64,000 bases of DNA from Corynebacterium suranareeae (lineage in GTDB: Bacteria; Actinomycetota; Actinomycetes; Mycobacteriales; Mycobacteriaceae), in assembly GCF_002355155.1 (NCBI RefSeq), contig NZ_AP017369.1, forward strand, positions 372,001 through 436,000, given 5' to 3'. Below the pieces are notes generated by a model that saw only the letters and a program-made list of their open reading frames with translations, made no database searches and was not told where the DNA came from. The position numbers were made by a program, and so were the translations under genes. Shown piece by piece: positions 1 to 8,331 of this stretch. Each line of letters opens with the position of its first letter. The first letter of the stretch is position 1.

Positions 1-702
1 GCCTGCAACGCGGGTGGAGTCGCGGTAGCTACCAGCTGCTAAGGAGAGGGAGAGCGCGCCGCCGTTGTCGCCGACGATGGCGAGTGTTTCAGCCAGGATG
101 TGTGTTAAATGAGACACGCGTGCTGCTGCTGCATCGTGTGGGCCGACGCGGGATGGAACAACTTCAGCGCCCACGGCGAGTGCCATTTGGACGACGTCTT
201 TCCAGATGCTGATCCAGGTGGAGTTGATGTCGGTGCCGTCGAAAAGCTGGTCGAAGGTGACCACCCATACAGCTCGTTTGAACAGTCCGTCCATGGATGC
301 GCCCCAGCCGGAGTTGGCGGTGCCAGCCATGGGGTGGGATCCCACGTAGCGGTGTTGCATGTTGCGGGCTTTTACGGCGTCGTAGACGGCGGTTTTTACG
401 GAGACGACGTCGGTGAAGCCGTTGTTGGGGGCGTGGGTGAGGATGGCGTCGAGAAGCGAATCTATGGCCGTCATGGGCACCGCTAGGACGATGAGTGCGT
501 CTTCGCTGGCTGCACGCTGGAGGGTTGCTTCAAGGTCGGCGGAGACGTCGAATCCTTCATCGACAGCTGATTTAGCGCCGGAGCGTGAGCGGTTGTAGCC
601 GAAGACGGGGTGGTTGGCTGCATGGAGGTCGCGGAGGAGGGATCCGCCGATGAGGCCGAGGCCCAGGATGCATACTGGGCGAGAAATGTCTTTGGTAGTC
701 AC
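1..702 (-). CDS. tyrA: Prephenate/arogenate dehydrogenase TyrA, N-terminal part
   Basis: Oxidative decarboxylation step of tyrosine synthesis, in the cytoplasm. The visible 234 codons begin at a GTG at 702 and run off the left edge, so the C-terminal third is missing. Residues 10-20 hold the Rossmann glycine motif (ILGLGLIGGS), followed by LAVPMTAID and the SHPMAGT motif typical of TyrA. The start was chosen because the glycine motif follows after about ten residues. The next gene starts divergently within 40 bases, so the two share a very short promoter region. The family assignment is firm; cofactor and substrate preference (arogenate is usual in corynebacteria) are from family knowledge. 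Confidence 0.9.
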   Translation of the reverse strand, partial: MTTKDISRPVCILGLGLIGGSLLRDLHAANHPVFGYNRSRSGAKSAVDEGFDVSADLEATLQRAASEDALIVLAVPMTAIDSLLDAILTHAPNNGFTDVVSVKTAVYDAVKARNMQHRYVGSHPMAGTANSGWGASMDGLFKRAVWVVTFDQLFDGTDINSTWISIWKDVVQMALAVGAEVVPSRVGPHDAAAARVSHLTHILAETLAIVGDNGGALSLSLAAGSYRDSTRVAG

Positions 703-739
703 CTGACAAGTGTGGCACATACCTACTACGGTTATCTCT

Positions 740-1234
740 ATGAACACTGAAGAGGATGGCCTGAGCTTTGCAGTCACGGCTACCTTAGTTGAAGGTAAAT
801 GGCAGGTACGAGAGTTTAAGGATGAGTTTTCCAAGCTCTCTACCTCTATTAATGCAGTTCGCTCGTTGCGTAGCGAAGGTCCGGCGTTTGCGCTGTTGTG
901 CGTCGACGATGAATATTTTGTGGTGGTGCGCCCTACCCCAAGTAGGGTATTTGTCTTCTTGTCGGATGCCCCCATGGCGGTCGATGATGATTTCGCTGCC
1001 GCCGTAATGGATGAGTTGGACGCGGATATTCCAGATATTGATCCGGATGATTTAGATGACACGGATCCGTGGCCGGAGGGTGATTTCGATATTCTCGCGG
1101 ATATGGGCCTTTCTGAAGAGGTTCTTTCTGTCATTTGCGATGATTTCGATTTGGATCCATCGGAACAATTGCTTCGTATTGCAGAAGAACTTGGTTTTGA
1201 TAATGACTTAGCCAAGGTGGTGGGGCTGGACTAG
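740..1234 (+). CDS. tRNA adenosine deaminase-associated protein
   Basis: Acidic protein of 164 residues that in actinobacteria sits directly before tadA; its biochemical role is not established. The middle third is rich in Asp (DIPDIDPDDLDDTDPW), and the C-terminus looks helical. A GTG at 710 would add ten residues but leaves almost no room after the divergent tyrA start. The ATG at 740 follows a TTATCT-like -10 closely, as in leaderless transcripts, so I prefer it. The stop codon overlaps the GTG start of tadA by one base, indicating translational coupling. Confidence 0.8.
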   Translation: MNTEEDGLSFAVTATLVEGKWQVREFKDEFSKLSTSINAVRSLRSEGPAFALLCVDDEYFVVVRPTPSRVFVFLSDAPMAVDDDFAAAVMDELDADIPDIDPDDLDDTDPWPEGDFDILADMGLSEEVLSVICDDFDLDPSEQLLRIAEELGFDNDLAKVVGLD

Positions 1235-1713
1235 TGGGCGTTTTACCTCAGCAGGCGCGCACCAAAGACGATGAGCGCCGGATGCGCCACGCCCTGGACA
1301 TTGCCCGCCAAACCCCCGACGGTGACGTCCCCGTTGGGGCCGTAATTTACGCGCCCACAGGCGAGATTCTGGCGAGCGCAACGAATCGTCGAGAAGCAGA
1401 CCGCGACCCCACAGCCCACGCCGAAATTATTGCTTTACGACGAGCCGCCCGCCGTTTTTCCGACGGCTGGCGGCTGAGCGACTGCACCGCGGTTGTCACC
1501 CTAGAACCCTGCAGCATGTGCGCCGGCGCTTTGGTAGGTGCCCGCATCGGAAGGATCGTATTCGGCGCTTTCGAACCCCGAACCGGCGCCTGCGGATCCG
1601 TATTTGACGTGGTCAGAGACCCTGCCGTGCTACACAAAGTGGAGGTTAGTGGTGGAATCCTTGAACCCGAGTGTGCTGCCTTGATGACCGAATTTTTCGA
1701 ACTTCACAGGTAA
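1234..1713 (+). CDS. tadA: tRNA-specific adenosine deaminase TadA
   Basis: Deaminates A34 to inosine in tRNA-Arg(ACG). The 159-residue protein has the cytidine/deoxycytidylate deaminase zinc site: HAE (His62, catalytic Glu64) and PCSMC (Cys93, Cys96). It is the usual length for TadA. It starts with GTG overlapping the preceding gene's stop, so the pair is one operon. No sign of damage. The related guanine deaminases share the zinc motif, but the RTGACGS segment and the operon partner favour TadA. Confidence 0.92.
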   Translation: MGVLPQQARTKDDERRMRHALDIARQTPDGDVPVGAVIYAPTGEILASATNRREADRDPTAHAEIIALRRAARRFSDGWRLSDCTAVVTLEPCSMCAGALVGARIGRIVFGAFEPRTGACGSVFDVVRDPAVLHKVEVSGGILEPECAALMTEFFELHR

Positions 1714-1813
1714 CGGATTTATATCAATTTATCGCGCAGCAAGCTTTTAGCGATGCACGCTCCTATGGTGGGGGTCACAAATACCTCAAGAAGAAGTAGG
1801 AGATGAGCACCAA

Positions 1814-2008
1814 ATGAGCGATTTTTCCAACAAGGCAGAGGACCTCGCAGGTAAGGCCAAAGAAGGTTTCGGCGAGGCAACTGATAACGAGTCCCTAGCA
1901 GATGAGGGTCGTGCAGACCAGGCGAAGGCAGACATCAAGGATGCTGTTGAAAACGCCGGTGAAAAGGTAAAGGACGCAGCCAATAAGGTTTTGGGCGCGT
2001 TCAAGTAG
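1814..2008 (+). CDS. CsbD-like small stress protein
   Basis: A 64-residue, Ala/Lys/Asp/Glu-rich protein with the CsbD-family pattern of NKAEDLAGKAKEGFGEATDN and a second, similar helix. CsbD proteins are general-stress-induced in Bacillus; molecular function is unknown. A good ribosome site (AGGAG) lies near 1798. It stands alone between tadA and a paired-hairpin repeat. Its composition alone could mislead, but the GKAKEGFGEA core is characteristic. Confidence 0.8.
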   Translation: MSDFSNKAEDLAGKAKEGFGEATDNESLADEGRADQAKADIKDAVENAGEKVKDAANKVLGAFK

Positions 2009-2074
2009 GACGATTAACCACTAGCATTTTAAGTTAATGGCCAACTTGGCCTTGATTATGCTGTGGACTTTTAG

Positions 2075-2205
2075 AAACCAAACAGGCGTGTCAAGATTTT
2101 CGATTTTTGCGAAATCTTGACACGCCTGTCTGGTTTGGAGAGTTGCGAACCAAACAGGCGTGCCAAAGATTTGTATTTTTAAGGATTTTTGTCACTGGTG
2201 TTTGG
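2075..2205. repeat. Paired-hairpin repeat, copy 1 (GGCGTG type)
   Basis: Two neighbouring hairpins. The first (about 2075-2138) pairs AACCAAACAGGCGTGTCAAG with its near-perfect complement. The second (about 2148-2204) is a decayed version beginning AACCAAACAGGCGTGCCAAA. The same architecture occurs at 13065-13195. It lies between csbD and tRNA-Ser and could end transcription in both directions; function is inferred only from shape. Confidence 0.8.
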
Positions 2206-2422
2206 CCCCAGCGGTCGCTCGGGAAAATCTGACCTTGGGTCTTTAAAAAAGTACCCCTTCTAAAATCGCTTTTAAGAGCCTTTTGAAGCCCTAGTGATAC
2301 AAATACCCATTCTGGAAATCGAGTGGCTTAAACGGCAATAGGGAAACTCGACTGCCCGTTGGTTTGTTATGGCCGAATTAAGGATTTGTTTGGTGTACAA
2401 CCATTCCGATACACTGATCCGC

Positions 2423-2513
2423 GGTGGCGTGTCCGAGCGGCCGAAGGTGTTCGCCTCGAAAGCGAATGTTGGGTAATCCCCAACCGGGGGTTCAAATCCC
2501 CCCGCCACCGCCA
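2423..2513 (+). tRNA. tRNA-Ser(CGA)
   Basis: Class II tRNA. The acceptor stem GGTGGCG (2423-2429) pairs with CGCCACC (2503-2509), followed by discriminator G and an encoded CCA. The anticodon loop is CTCGAAA, giving CGA, which reads UCG. It has a long variable arm (TTGGGTAATCCCCAA) and T arm GGGGGTTCAAATCCCCC. Confidence 0.95.
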
Positions 2514-2581
2514 TTAAGAACCGGTTCTTAAGTAGTTTGTAGCTACTGAAGGGTCGGTTCTTTTGTGTTGTCAACATAATC

Positions 2582-3038
2582 TTAAATACTTGGCCAATAA
2601 TTACTGCTCTCGACTTGGGTCAAATTAGTGTCTAAATAGCTGTTTGCCCCGTGTGGATCGTGCTTGGCAGCACAAGACCAAACCAGGAGACCCAGAAATT
2701 ACGTTTTTGACGTTTGTGGGTCTCCTGGTTTGGTGTATCGCTCTCAATACCAAACACAGAGACCCAACATTGAAGTTTTTGAAGATTCTGGGTCTCCTGG
2801 TTTGGTCGCCCTCAAATTTAGGACGTTACCTTGAAAAGTCATACCTCCCCAGAAGCCCGTTTAAGGGGTTTTCAAGGTCGAGTGCATACATAAGCTCATC
2901 TAAGAAAACTCGAGGCCTTAAACAAGCGATAAACGCCTATCGCTAATTTTCATGCCATCAGTGTTCAGCTTCCGGGCAAATTGAGCCGTAATCAACAGCG
3001 TGTAGGTCGGGTTAAATACTTGGCCAATAATTACCGCT
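2582..3038. repeat. Direct repeat of 27 bp flanking a hairpin element
   Basis: A 27-base sequence at 2582-2608 (beginning TTAAATACTTGGCCAATAAT) recurs at 3012-3038 with one difference. Between the copies lies the second paired-hairpin element. The right-hand copy runs into the presumed promoter of the small membrane protein gene. It may mark a segmental duplication or an insertion. This also accounts for most of the gene-free stretch 2514-3059. Confidence 0.7.
2672..2945. repeat. Paired-hairpin repeat, copy 2 (GGAGACCC type), long form
   Basis: Two adjacent hairpins (2676-2734 and 2749-2807) with nearly the same stem, ACCAAACCAGGAGACCCA and its complement, followed by about 135 bases of further homology (ACCTCCCCAG..., CTCGAGGCC...). 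The whole unit matches 23485-23751 in the same orientation with roughly 20-25% divergence. No coding sequence is evident. Confidence 0.82.
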
Positions 3039-3059
3039 GAGTTGCTATATTCTGTGGCT

Positions 3060-3395
3060 ATGAACCTTGCGCTTTTCTTTGCAATTGCTGTGACCGCTTT
3101 GGTCGGTGTTTCTTTGCTGCGGAAGCAAGCCACAGAGGAGCGGGTATTTCCGTGGTTTTGGGTGTTCTTTCCGTTGACGCTCATGTCGATTTCCGGAATT
3201 TTCGTGAAGCCTGAGTCACGGACTTCTTTCGATTTTGGATGGACAATGTATGAGCCGTCCATTTACTCAAGCGAGTTCCAGCCAGATTTTTTCGATCTCT
3301 TTAATTCCTCCACAATTTCGTTAGTCACTTATATTGTCACTTTAATTGTGGGCTTAATTGGTTCTGTGATTGCGTGGAAGAAGCGCCGGCTGTAA
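3060..3395 (+). CDS. Small membrane protein of unknown function
   Basis: 111 residues with a predicted membrane helix at the N-terminus (ALFFAIAVTALVGVSLL), a second hydrophobic stretch (WFWVFFPLTLMSISGIFV), and a third near the C-terminus (ISLVTYIVTLIVGLIGSVIAW) ending in KKRRL, which suggests a cytoplasmic tail. A TATATT box at 3046-3051 lies eight bases before the ATG, so the mRNA is probably leaderless. I do not recognise a family. It precedes the MMPL gene by about 90 bases and could be an accessory subunit, but nothing proves that. Confidence 0.6.
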   Translation: MNLALFFAIAVTALVGVSLLRKQATEERVFPWFWVFFPLTLMSISGIFVKPESRTSFDFGWTMYEPSIYSSEFQPDFFDLFNSSTISLVTYIVTLIVGLIGSVIAWKKRRL

Positions 3396-3486
3396 GGATC
3401 TAGGGTAATTTTCTAGGATTCACAGCAACCGCAGGTAAGTTAGTGGGGCATTAAAAAATAGCCCATTTAAGAGGAGAAGCAACCCC

Positions 3487-5892
3487 GTGGCAAAGCTGCT
3501 GTTTAGGTTGGGGCGATGGTCCTATAATCGCAAGTGGATTGTGATTTCGGCATGGCTGCTGATTTTGGCCATTGTTGGTGGTCTCGCTCTGACGATGCAG
3601 AAGGGGTTTAGTAACTCCTTCACTATTGAAGACACCCCTTCGATTGATGCCACGGTTTCTTTGGTTGAGAACTTCCCAAATGACACGAACCCGGTGACGG
3701 CTGCTGGAGTCAATGTGGTTTTCCAAGCGCCGGAAGGTATGACGCTTGAAGATCCGCAGATGGTGACAGCGATGGATGCTGTCGTGGACTACATCGAAGA
3801 AAACTTGCCTGACTTTGGTGGGGGAGAGCGTTTCGGCAACCCGGTTGAGGTGTCTCCTGCTTTGGAAGAGATGGTTATCGAGCAGATGACCAGCATGGGA
3901 CTTCCAGAGGAAACCGCCATAAAAGATGCTGCCAATCTGGCGGTCTTAAGTGAAGATAAAACCATCGGCTACACGTCGTTCAACATCAACGTTGAGGCTG
4001 CGGAATATGTGGAGCAAAAGCACCGCGATGTGATCAATGAGGCAATGGAGATCGGCGAGGACTTAGGTGTTCGGGTGGAAGCCGGTGGACCTGCTTTTGG
4101 TGATCCGATCCAGATTGAAACAACCAGTGAGATCATCGGCCTTGGCATTGCTTTTATTGTTTTGATTTTCACTTTTGGTTCTTTGATTGCAGCTGGCTTG
4201 CCACTGATTACTGCGGTAATTGGTGTGGGCATCGGCGCATTGGCAATCGTGTTGGCCACGGCTTTTACTGATCTGAACAATGTGACTCCAGTGCTGGCCG
4301 TGATGATTGGCCTGGCAGTGGGCATTGACTATGCGCTGTTTATTTTGTCTAGGTACCGTGCGGAATATAAGCGCATGCCTCGTGCAGAAGCAGCCGGAAT
4401 GGCAGTGGGTACGGCTGGTAGTGCGGTGGTGTTTGCTGGTGCAACGGTGATCATCGCGTTGGTTGCACTCGTCATTGCGGATATTGGATTCCTTACCGCG
4501 ATGGGTATTTCTGCCGCCTTCACGGTGTTCGTGTCTGTGCTCATTGCGTTGACGTTTATTCCTGCGCTGTTGGGTGTTCTTGGCGGTCGGGCATTCAAAG
4601 GAAAAATCACAGGAATTGGTGGTAATCCAACACCGAAGCAGACGTGGGAGCAGGCACTTAACCGCCGGTCAAAGGGCCGTACGTGGGTAAAACTTGTGCA
4701 AAAAGCACCAGGTCTTGTGGTGGCGATTGTGGTGTTGGGGCTTGGTGCGTTGACGGTTCCGGCGATGAACCTTCAGTTGTCTTTGCCTTCTGATTCCACG
4801 TCCAATATTGATACCACCCAACGTCAGTCAGCTGATTTGATGGCTGAAGGATTTGGGGCGGGCGTGAATGCGCCGTTCCTGGTCATTGTTGATACACACA
4901 ACGTCAATGCTGATTCCACTGCGTTGCAGCCACTGATCGAGGCGCAGGAACCTGAAGAGGGTGAATTTGATCGGGAGCAGGCGGCTCGTTTTGCCACCTA
5001 TATGTATGTTACTCAGACGTACAACTCCAATATCGATGTGAAAAATGCGCAGATCATCAGCGTCAATGATGATTTCACTGCAGCTCAGATTTTGGTCACA
5101 CCGTACACAGGGCCTGCGGATGCGGAAACCCCTGAGTTGATGCATGTGCTGCGTGCTCAAGAAGCCCAGATTGAGGATGTCACCGGAACGGAGCTGGGTA
5201 CTACTGGTTTCACAGCCGTGCAGTTGGACATTACTGAGCAGCTTGAAGATGCAATGCCGATTTATCTTGCGGTGGTTGTGGGCTTGGCTATTTTCCTCCT
5301 TATTCTGGTGTTCCGTTCCCTGCTTGTTCCACTGGTCGCGGGCCTTGGCTTCTTGCTTTCTGTGGGCGCTGCTTTCGGTGCCACGGTGTTGTTCTGGCAG
5401 GAGGGCTTCGGTGGATTTGTCAATACCCCTGGTCCGCTGATTTCCTTCATGCCAATCTTCCTCATCGGTGTGACTTTCGGTTTGGCGATGGATTACCAGG
5501 TGTTCCTGGTGACGCGTATGCGCGAGCACTACACCCACCACGGCGGCAAGGGACAGCCTGGTTCCAAGTACACCCCTGTGGAACAATCCGTAATTGAAGG
5601 TTTCACACAGGGTTCCCGCGTGGTTACTGCAGCTGCATTGATCATGATTGCGGTGTTCGTGGCGTTTATTGATCAGCCGTTGCCGTTTATTAAGATTTTT
5701 GGTTTCGCATTGGGTGCTGGCGTGTTCTTTGATGCGTTCTTTATCCGCATGGGTCTTGTGCCTGCATCGATGTTCCTCATGGGTCGCGCTACGTGGTGGA
5801 TGCCTAAATGGTTGGACCGTCTGCTTCCGCCCTTGGATATTGAGGGCACCGCCTTGGAGAAGGAATGGGAGGAGAAGCACGCAGCGCGTTAG
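3487..5892 (+). CDS. cmpL1: MMPL/RND-family lipid exporter
   Basis: Inner-membrane RND-type transporter of the MMPL family, which in corynebacteria moves trehalose corynomycolate toward the mycomembrane. 801 residues with the duplicated RND layout: one membrane helix, a large periplasmic domain, five helices including AVMIGLAVGIDYALFILSRY, a second periplasmic domain near 430-600, and a second helix bundle with LIGVTFGLAMDYQVFLVTRM. The Asp-Tyr pairs in both halves fit proton relay. The start is GTG at 3487 with GAGGAG nine bases before. The name cmpL1 rests on remembered gene order; the family call is firm, the exact paralogue less so. Confidence 0.85.
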   Translation: MAKLLFRLGRWSYNRKWIVISAWLLILAIVGGLALTMQKGFSNSFTIEDTPSIDATVSLVENFPNDTNPVTAAGVNVVFQAPEGMTLEDPQMVTAMDAVVDYIEENLPDFGGGERFGNPVEVSPALEEMVIEQMTSMGLPEETAIKDAANLAVLSEDKTIGYTSFNINVEAAEYVEQKHRDVINEAMEIGEDLGVRVEAGGPAFGDPIQIETTSEIIGLGIAFIVLIFTFGSLIAAGLPLITAVIGVGIGALAIVLATAFTDLNNVTPVLAVMIGLAVGIDYALFILSRYRAEYKRMPRAEAAGMAVGTAGSAVVFAGATVIIALVALVIADIGFLTAMGISAAFTVFVSVLIALTFIPALLGVLGGRAFKGKITGIGGNPTPKQTWEQALNRRSKGRTWVKLVQKAPGLVVAIVVLGLGALTVPAMNLQLSLPSDSTSNIDTTQRQSADLMAEGFGAGVNAPFLVIVDTHNVNADSTALQPLIEAQEPEEGEFDREQAARFATYMYVTQTYNSNIDVKNAQIISVNDDFTAAQILVTPYTGPADAETPELMHVLRAQEAQIEDVTGTELGTTGFTAVQLDITEQLEDAMPIYLAVVVGLAIFLLILVFRSLLVPLVAGLGFLLSVGAAFGATVLFWQEGFGGFVNTPGPLISFMPIFLIGVTFGLAMDYQVFLVTRMREHYTHHGGKGQPGSKYTPVEQSVIEGFTQGSRVVTAAALIMIAVFVAFIDQPLPFIKIFGFALGAGVFFDAFFIRMGLVPASMFLMGRATWWMPKWLDRLLPPLDIEGTALEKEWEEKHAAR

Positions 5893-5903
5893 ACTTGGCA
5901 CTT

Positions 5904-7160
5904 ATGTCAGATCTTTCATTCACCCTCAACAACAAGCTTGCCGACGACGCCCCCGGCAAGCATGGTCGTACGGGTGTTATTCACACACCTCATGGTGATA
6001 TTGCAACCCCTGCTTTTATTCCGGTGGCTACCAAAGCCACGGTGAAAACTTTAACTCCGGAGCAGATTCGTCAGACCGGCGCGCAGGCAATTTTGTCTAA
6101 TGCGTACCACCTGTATCTGCAGCCAGGCCCAGACATTGTGGATGAGGCCGGTGGCGTGTCCAAGTTTGAAAACTGGCACGGCCCAACGTATACGGATTCG
6201 GGTGGATTCCAGGTCATGAGCTTGGGCTCCGGCTTTAAAAAAGTACTGGCTATGGACACCACCAACTTGACGCGCAATGACATTAAAGCGGCTAAAAAAG
6301 AGCGCATGGCGCTTGTCGACGAAGACGGCGTGGATTTCAAATCTGTTATCGATGGCTCAAAGCACCGATTCACCCCAGAAGTTTCCATGCAGATCCAACA
6401 CCAATTGGGCGCAGACATCATTTTCGCTTTTGATGAGCTGACCACCCTGGTGGATACCTACGACTACCAGGTGGAATCAGTAGAACGCACCCGCAGGTGG
6501 GCACAGCGCTGTCTCTTGGAACATGAACGTTTGACCAAGGAACGTGTGGGAAAGCCACTGCAATCCCTATGGGGAGTGGTGCAGGGGGCGCAGTTTGAAG
6601 ATTTGCGTCGACAAGCAGTTCAGGGCCTGTTGGACCTGGATCGCCAGGCTGCCGATGAAGGCCGTCGGGGCTTCGGCGGCTTCGGCATCGGTGGCGCGCT
6701 GGAGAAAGAAAACTTGGGCACCATCGTGGGATGGGTGTGCGATGAATTGCCAGATGAAAAGCCACGCCACCTGCTGGGTATTTCCGAGCCAGATGATTTG
6801 TTTGTGGCGATTGAGGCAGGTGCCGATACCTTTGATTGCGTTGCGCCAACCCGCCTTGGCCGACGTGGTGGTGTGTACACCCTTGATGGTCGGATGAATC
6901 TCACCGGTGCCAAATTCAAACGTGATTTCAAAGGCATCGATGAGGAAGTCGGTGGATACGCCAGCGAAAACTACTCCCGCGCGTACATCCACCACCTGCT
7001 CAAAGCCAAGGAATTTTTGGCAGGCACGTTGTGCACCATGCACAACTTGTACTTCATGATCACCTTGGTGGATAAGATTCGCGCCAGCATCGATGATGGC
7101 ACGTACTACGAATTCAAGGAAGAATTCTTAGGCCGGTACTACGCTTCAAAGGCTAAGTAA
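5904..7160 (+). CDS. tgt: tRNA-guanine transglycosylase Tgt, zinc-site-deficient
   Basis: Base-exchange enzyme acting on G34 of GUN-anticodon tRNAs. The 418-residue protein keeps TDSGGFQVMSL (general-acid/base Asp98) and FDCVAPTRLGRRG (nucleophile Asp311). The expected zinc motif CxCxxC before NYSRAY is absent: the positions read Val349, Gly351 and Ser354. The fourth ligand, His380 of MHNL, remains. The substrate loop, normally GGLAVGE, reads GGALEKE, and there is an insertion near residues 110-140, making it about 40 residues longer than usual. ATG 5904 follows the MMPL stop by 11 bases. It ends overlapping the convergent transporter gene by 22 bases. Confidence 0.88.
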   Translation: MSDLSFTLNNKLADDAPGKHGRTGVIHTPHGDIATPAFIPVATKATVKTLTPEQIRQTGAQAILSNAYHLYLQPGPDIVDEAGGVSKFENWHGPTYTDSGGFQVMSLGSGFKKVLAMDTTNLTRNDIKAAKKERMALVDEDGVDFKSVIDGSKHRFTPEVSMQIQHQLGADIIFAFDELTTLVDTYDYQVESVERTRRWAQRCLLEHERLTKERVGKPLQSLWGVVQGAQFEDLRRQAVQGLLDLDRQAADEGRRGFGGFGIGGALEKENLGTIVGWVCDELPDEKPRHLLGISEPDDLFVAIEAGADTFDCVAPTRLGRRGGVYTLDGRMNLTGAKFKRDFKGIDEEVGGYASENYSRAYIHHLLKAKEFLAGTLCTMHNLYFMITLVDKIRASIDDGTYYEFKEEFLGRYYASKAK

Positions 7161-7891
7161 CCTTCGCGGCGTTTCACCCAGCCAATGACTGCGTACGTGA
7201 TGGGCATCAGGATGACTTCCAACACGGTTTTCCAGATAAAGCCCACCACAACGTAGTTGATGAAATCTGGGGTGGTGGCAATACCGATGACAGGTGCTGC
7301 GATGGCACAAAAGAGCAGCGTATCGGCGAATTCACCAACAACAGTGGATCCGATGAGCCTTGCCCACAAGGATTTTTCACCGGTGCGCTTTTTGATAGCC
7401 ACCAAAACTTTCGCATTAAGCAATTGGCCCACAATGTAGCCAGCAAGGGAAGCCACAACAATTTGAGGAACGAGACCTAGCGTTGCTTCGAAAGCTTCCT
7501 GGCCCTCCCAGAAACTCGCACCTGGAAGCCAGATTGAAATATAAAATGACAGTGCCGCAAGAATGGTGATGCCAAAACCAGTCAAGATGGCACGTCGTGT
7601 GGATTTATAGCCGTAACATTCGGCTAATACATCGCCTAAAACATAAGAGATGGGGAAGAGGAAGAAAGCGCCGTCTGTGACCAGCGGGCCGATTTCCACA
7701 CCCTTGGTGGCGGTGATATTTGAAATTAAAAAGACTGCAACAAACAGCGCCAACAAAATAGGGTACAGGCTTGGCTGGATGTGAATGAAGGTGGTTTTTC
7801 CGGACGCAACGGAGGTTTGTTCGGTTGCGCCCTGCCCAGGTTGGGGCTGGGTTTTTGAGGTCTGCGGTTGATTTTGCACGTCCACAACCAT
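7139..7891 (-). CDS. YhhQ/VUT-family queuosine precursor transporter
   Basis: Integral membrane protein of 250 residues with about six helices. Family features are ITATKGVEIGPLVTDGAFFLFPISYVLGD... near the first helices (each side of a conserved D) and GSTVVGEFADTLLF. Members import preQ0, preQ1 or queuine. The N-terminal 35 residues are a hydrophilic Gln/Pro/Thr-rich tail. It is convergent with tgt, overlapping its end by 22 bases, and the pairing supports a role in queuosine salvage. Substrate is inferred from family and context. Confidence 0.85.
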   Translation of the reverse strand: MVVDVQNQPQTSKTQPQPGQGATEQTSVASGKTTFIHIQPSLYPILLALFVAVFLISNITATKGVEIGPLVTDGAFFLFPISYVLGDVLAECYGYKSTRRAILTGFGITILAALSFYISIWLPGASFWEGQEAFEATLGLVPQIVVASLAGYIVGQLLNAKVLVAIKKRTGEKSLWARLIGSTVVGEFADTLLFCAIAAPVIGIATTPDFINYVVVGFIWKTVLEVILMPITYAVIGWVKRREGYLAFEA

Positions 7892-8331
7892 AGCCAGAAA
7901 ACGTTATTGAAAAAACTCTGGCGTGGCTTTCGTGTGCCAACTCAAGGTTTTAAAATACTCCGTTTTATTAGTATCACTTGGGGTTCAAAAGAGCGTGGGA
8001 GAGGAGTCCGTGCGGTCACTTTTTCGGCCTGCTTTATTAAGTTTTATATCTCAATTCACCTCACTTCACCTGGTGACCAAAACCGCGGCTGGAGAGCACG
8101 TTCTTGGTCGTATGTGCCGGGATCTGGGCCTATAAAGTTGCTCTGGCGACCAAGAGCATTCCAGATAACCTATGGATTTGGTCGAATATGACGGTATCCG
8201 GCACTGTCTGCGTTCATCCCCAGAAAGCAGATGAAAAAACTCTCATATTGATCTCATTGTGGTTTCATAAGGCGGAATTTAACTAGAGGTTGTTAGCCAA
8301 CAGGCACTTCATCTAGGAAAGGTTCATTCTC
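7892..8331. other. Divergent intergenic region
   Basis: About 440 bases between the YhhQ gene and the DUF1611 gene. Two short open frames cross it, but they have no recognisable domain and no good ribosome site. It must carry both promoters. AGGAAAGG near 8316 is the ribosome site for the downstream gene. I see no clear operator or RNA element. Confidence 0.5.

Noticed and set aside
109..598. Plus-strand open frames in the first 600 bases
   Set aside because: They are antisense to tyrA, whose motifs are clear on the minus strand.
2272..2577. 101-codon minus-strand frame across tRNA-Ser(CGA)
   Set aside because: It reads through the tRNA gene and has no ribosome site.
4828..5901. 357-codon open frame antisense to the MMPL gene
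   Set aside because: Shadow of a real gene with intact RND motifs on the other strand.
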